NCBI GenBank assembly: GCA_036401755.1
Contig: DASWUD010000187.1
Coordinates: forward strand, 1 to 6,290
Source of the DNA: DASWUD01 sp036401755
GTDB lineage: Bacteria; Pseudomonadota; Gammaproteobacteria; Thiohalomonadales; Thiohalomonadaceae
Direction of reading: 5' to 3'
Length of the DNA stretch: 6,290 bases
Of the stretch, positions 5,876 through 6,290 are shown piece by piece. The translations under genes were made by a program, and so were the position numbers. Within the stretch, counting starts at the first letter, position 1. The number at the start of each line of letters is the position of its first letter. Under the pieces are notes generated by a model. It was not told the DNA's origin and searched no databases. It saw only the letters and a list, made by a program, of their open reading frames with translations.

Positions 5876-6290
5876 ATGGATCACCGCCCCCGCAAACGCT
5901 TCGGCCAGAACTTTCTCCATGATCGCGGGGTCATCGAGCACATCGTGCGCGCCATCCGCCCCCAGGCCGATCAGCACATGGTGGAGATCGGCCCCGGCCT
6001 GGGGGCACTGACCGAACATCTGGTCGACGCGGTGCAGCGCCTCGACGTGGTGGAACTGGACCGCGACCTGGTGCCGCGTCTGGCCGAACGGTTTGGTGAT
6101 CGCTCCCACTTTCATATCCACAGCGCCGATGCACTGAAGTTCGATTTTGCCGCGCTGGCCTTGGCCGATCGCAAATTGCGCGTGGTGGGCAATCTCCCCT
6201 ACAACATCTCCACGCCATTGCTGTTCCATCTGCTGCAACAGCATCAGGCGATTGCCGACATGCACTTCATGTTGCAACTGGAGGTGGTCA
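5876..6290 (+). CDS. rsmA: 16S rRNA (adenine(1518)-N6/adenine(1519)-N6)-dimethyltransferase RsmA/KsgA (partial, C-terminus beyond the window)
   Basis: RsmA uses S-adenosylmethionine to dimethylate two adjacent adenines in helix 45 of 16S rRNA, a late checkpoint of small-subunit assembly; its loss gives kasugamycin resistance. The visible 138 codons start MDHRPRKRFGQNFLHD, the family N-terminus in a short form (E. coli has a few more residues before RKRFGQNFL). They then show the SAM-binding glycine motif VEIGPGLGALT (about 36-46), the acidic VVELDRDL, and catalytic motif IV NLPYNIS (about 104-110). The last residues, MHFMLQLEVV, match the E. coli MHFMLQKEVV except for Leu in place of Lys. The ATG is ten bases after the pdxA stop and has no clear Shine-Dalgarno, which suggests coupling to pdxA. 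The C-terminal helical domain is outside the window. In E. coli, apaG and apaH follow. Confidence 0.96.
   Translation, partial: MDHRPRKRFGQNFLHDRGVIEHIVRAIRPQADQHMVEIGPGLGALTEHLVDAVQRLDVVELDRDLVPRLAERFGDRSHFHIHSADALKFDFAALALADRKLRVVGNLPYNISTPLLFHLLQQHQAIADMHFMLQLEVV

Overview
The window is GC-rich gammaproteobacterial chromosome. It has two parts. From about 1 to 1152, on the minus strand, are two tandem paralogs of a small predicted outer-membrane beta-barrel protein; the second copy in transcription order is cut by the left edge. From 1348 to the right edge, on the plus strand, is the conserved cluster lptD - surA - pdxA - rsmA (rsmA is cut by the right edge). This order matches the Escherichia coli imp/lptD-surA-pdxA-ksgA operon. 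The operon order, a four-cysteine LptD, a two-parvulin SurA and an E. coli-like RsmA all point to Gammaproteobacteria. I cannot name the genus. The high GC and the unfamiliar genes beside lptD argue against an enteric bacterium.

Layout: partial OMP paralog A (1-265, minus); an intergenic gap (266-411) with a clear intrinsic terminator for paralog B and a possible promoter for paralog A; paralog B (412-1152, minus); a 195-base divergent control region (1153-1347) with a GC-rich hairpin and a candidate sigma-E promoter facing lptD; lptD (1348-3552); surA (3576-4856, 23-base gap); pdxA (4846-5865, start inside the end of surA); rsmA (5876 to edge, 10-base gap). No stretch over 300 bases lacks a gene. 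I see no tRNA, rRNA, CRISPR array, insertion sequence or phage gene.

Function: LptD inserts lipopolysaccharide into the outer leaflet of the outer membrane. SurA is the periplasmic chaperone that delivers outer-membrane proteins, LptD among them, to the BAM complex. PdxA makes pyridoxal phosphate, and RsmA dimethylates 16S rRNA. The first two genes are an envelope-biogenesis unit and the last two are housekeeping metabolism and ribosome maturation. The divergent paralogs look like outer-membrane barrels of the type SurA would handle, but their function is unknown.

The window is mostly conventional. The points most worth a second look are the tandem barrel paralogs with related leaders beside lptD, the sigma-E-like promoter, and the translation-start arrangement of the operon (GTG for lptD, probable TTG for pdxA, little or no Shine-Dalgarno for lptD, surA and rsmA). 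I found no convincing new multi-gene system.
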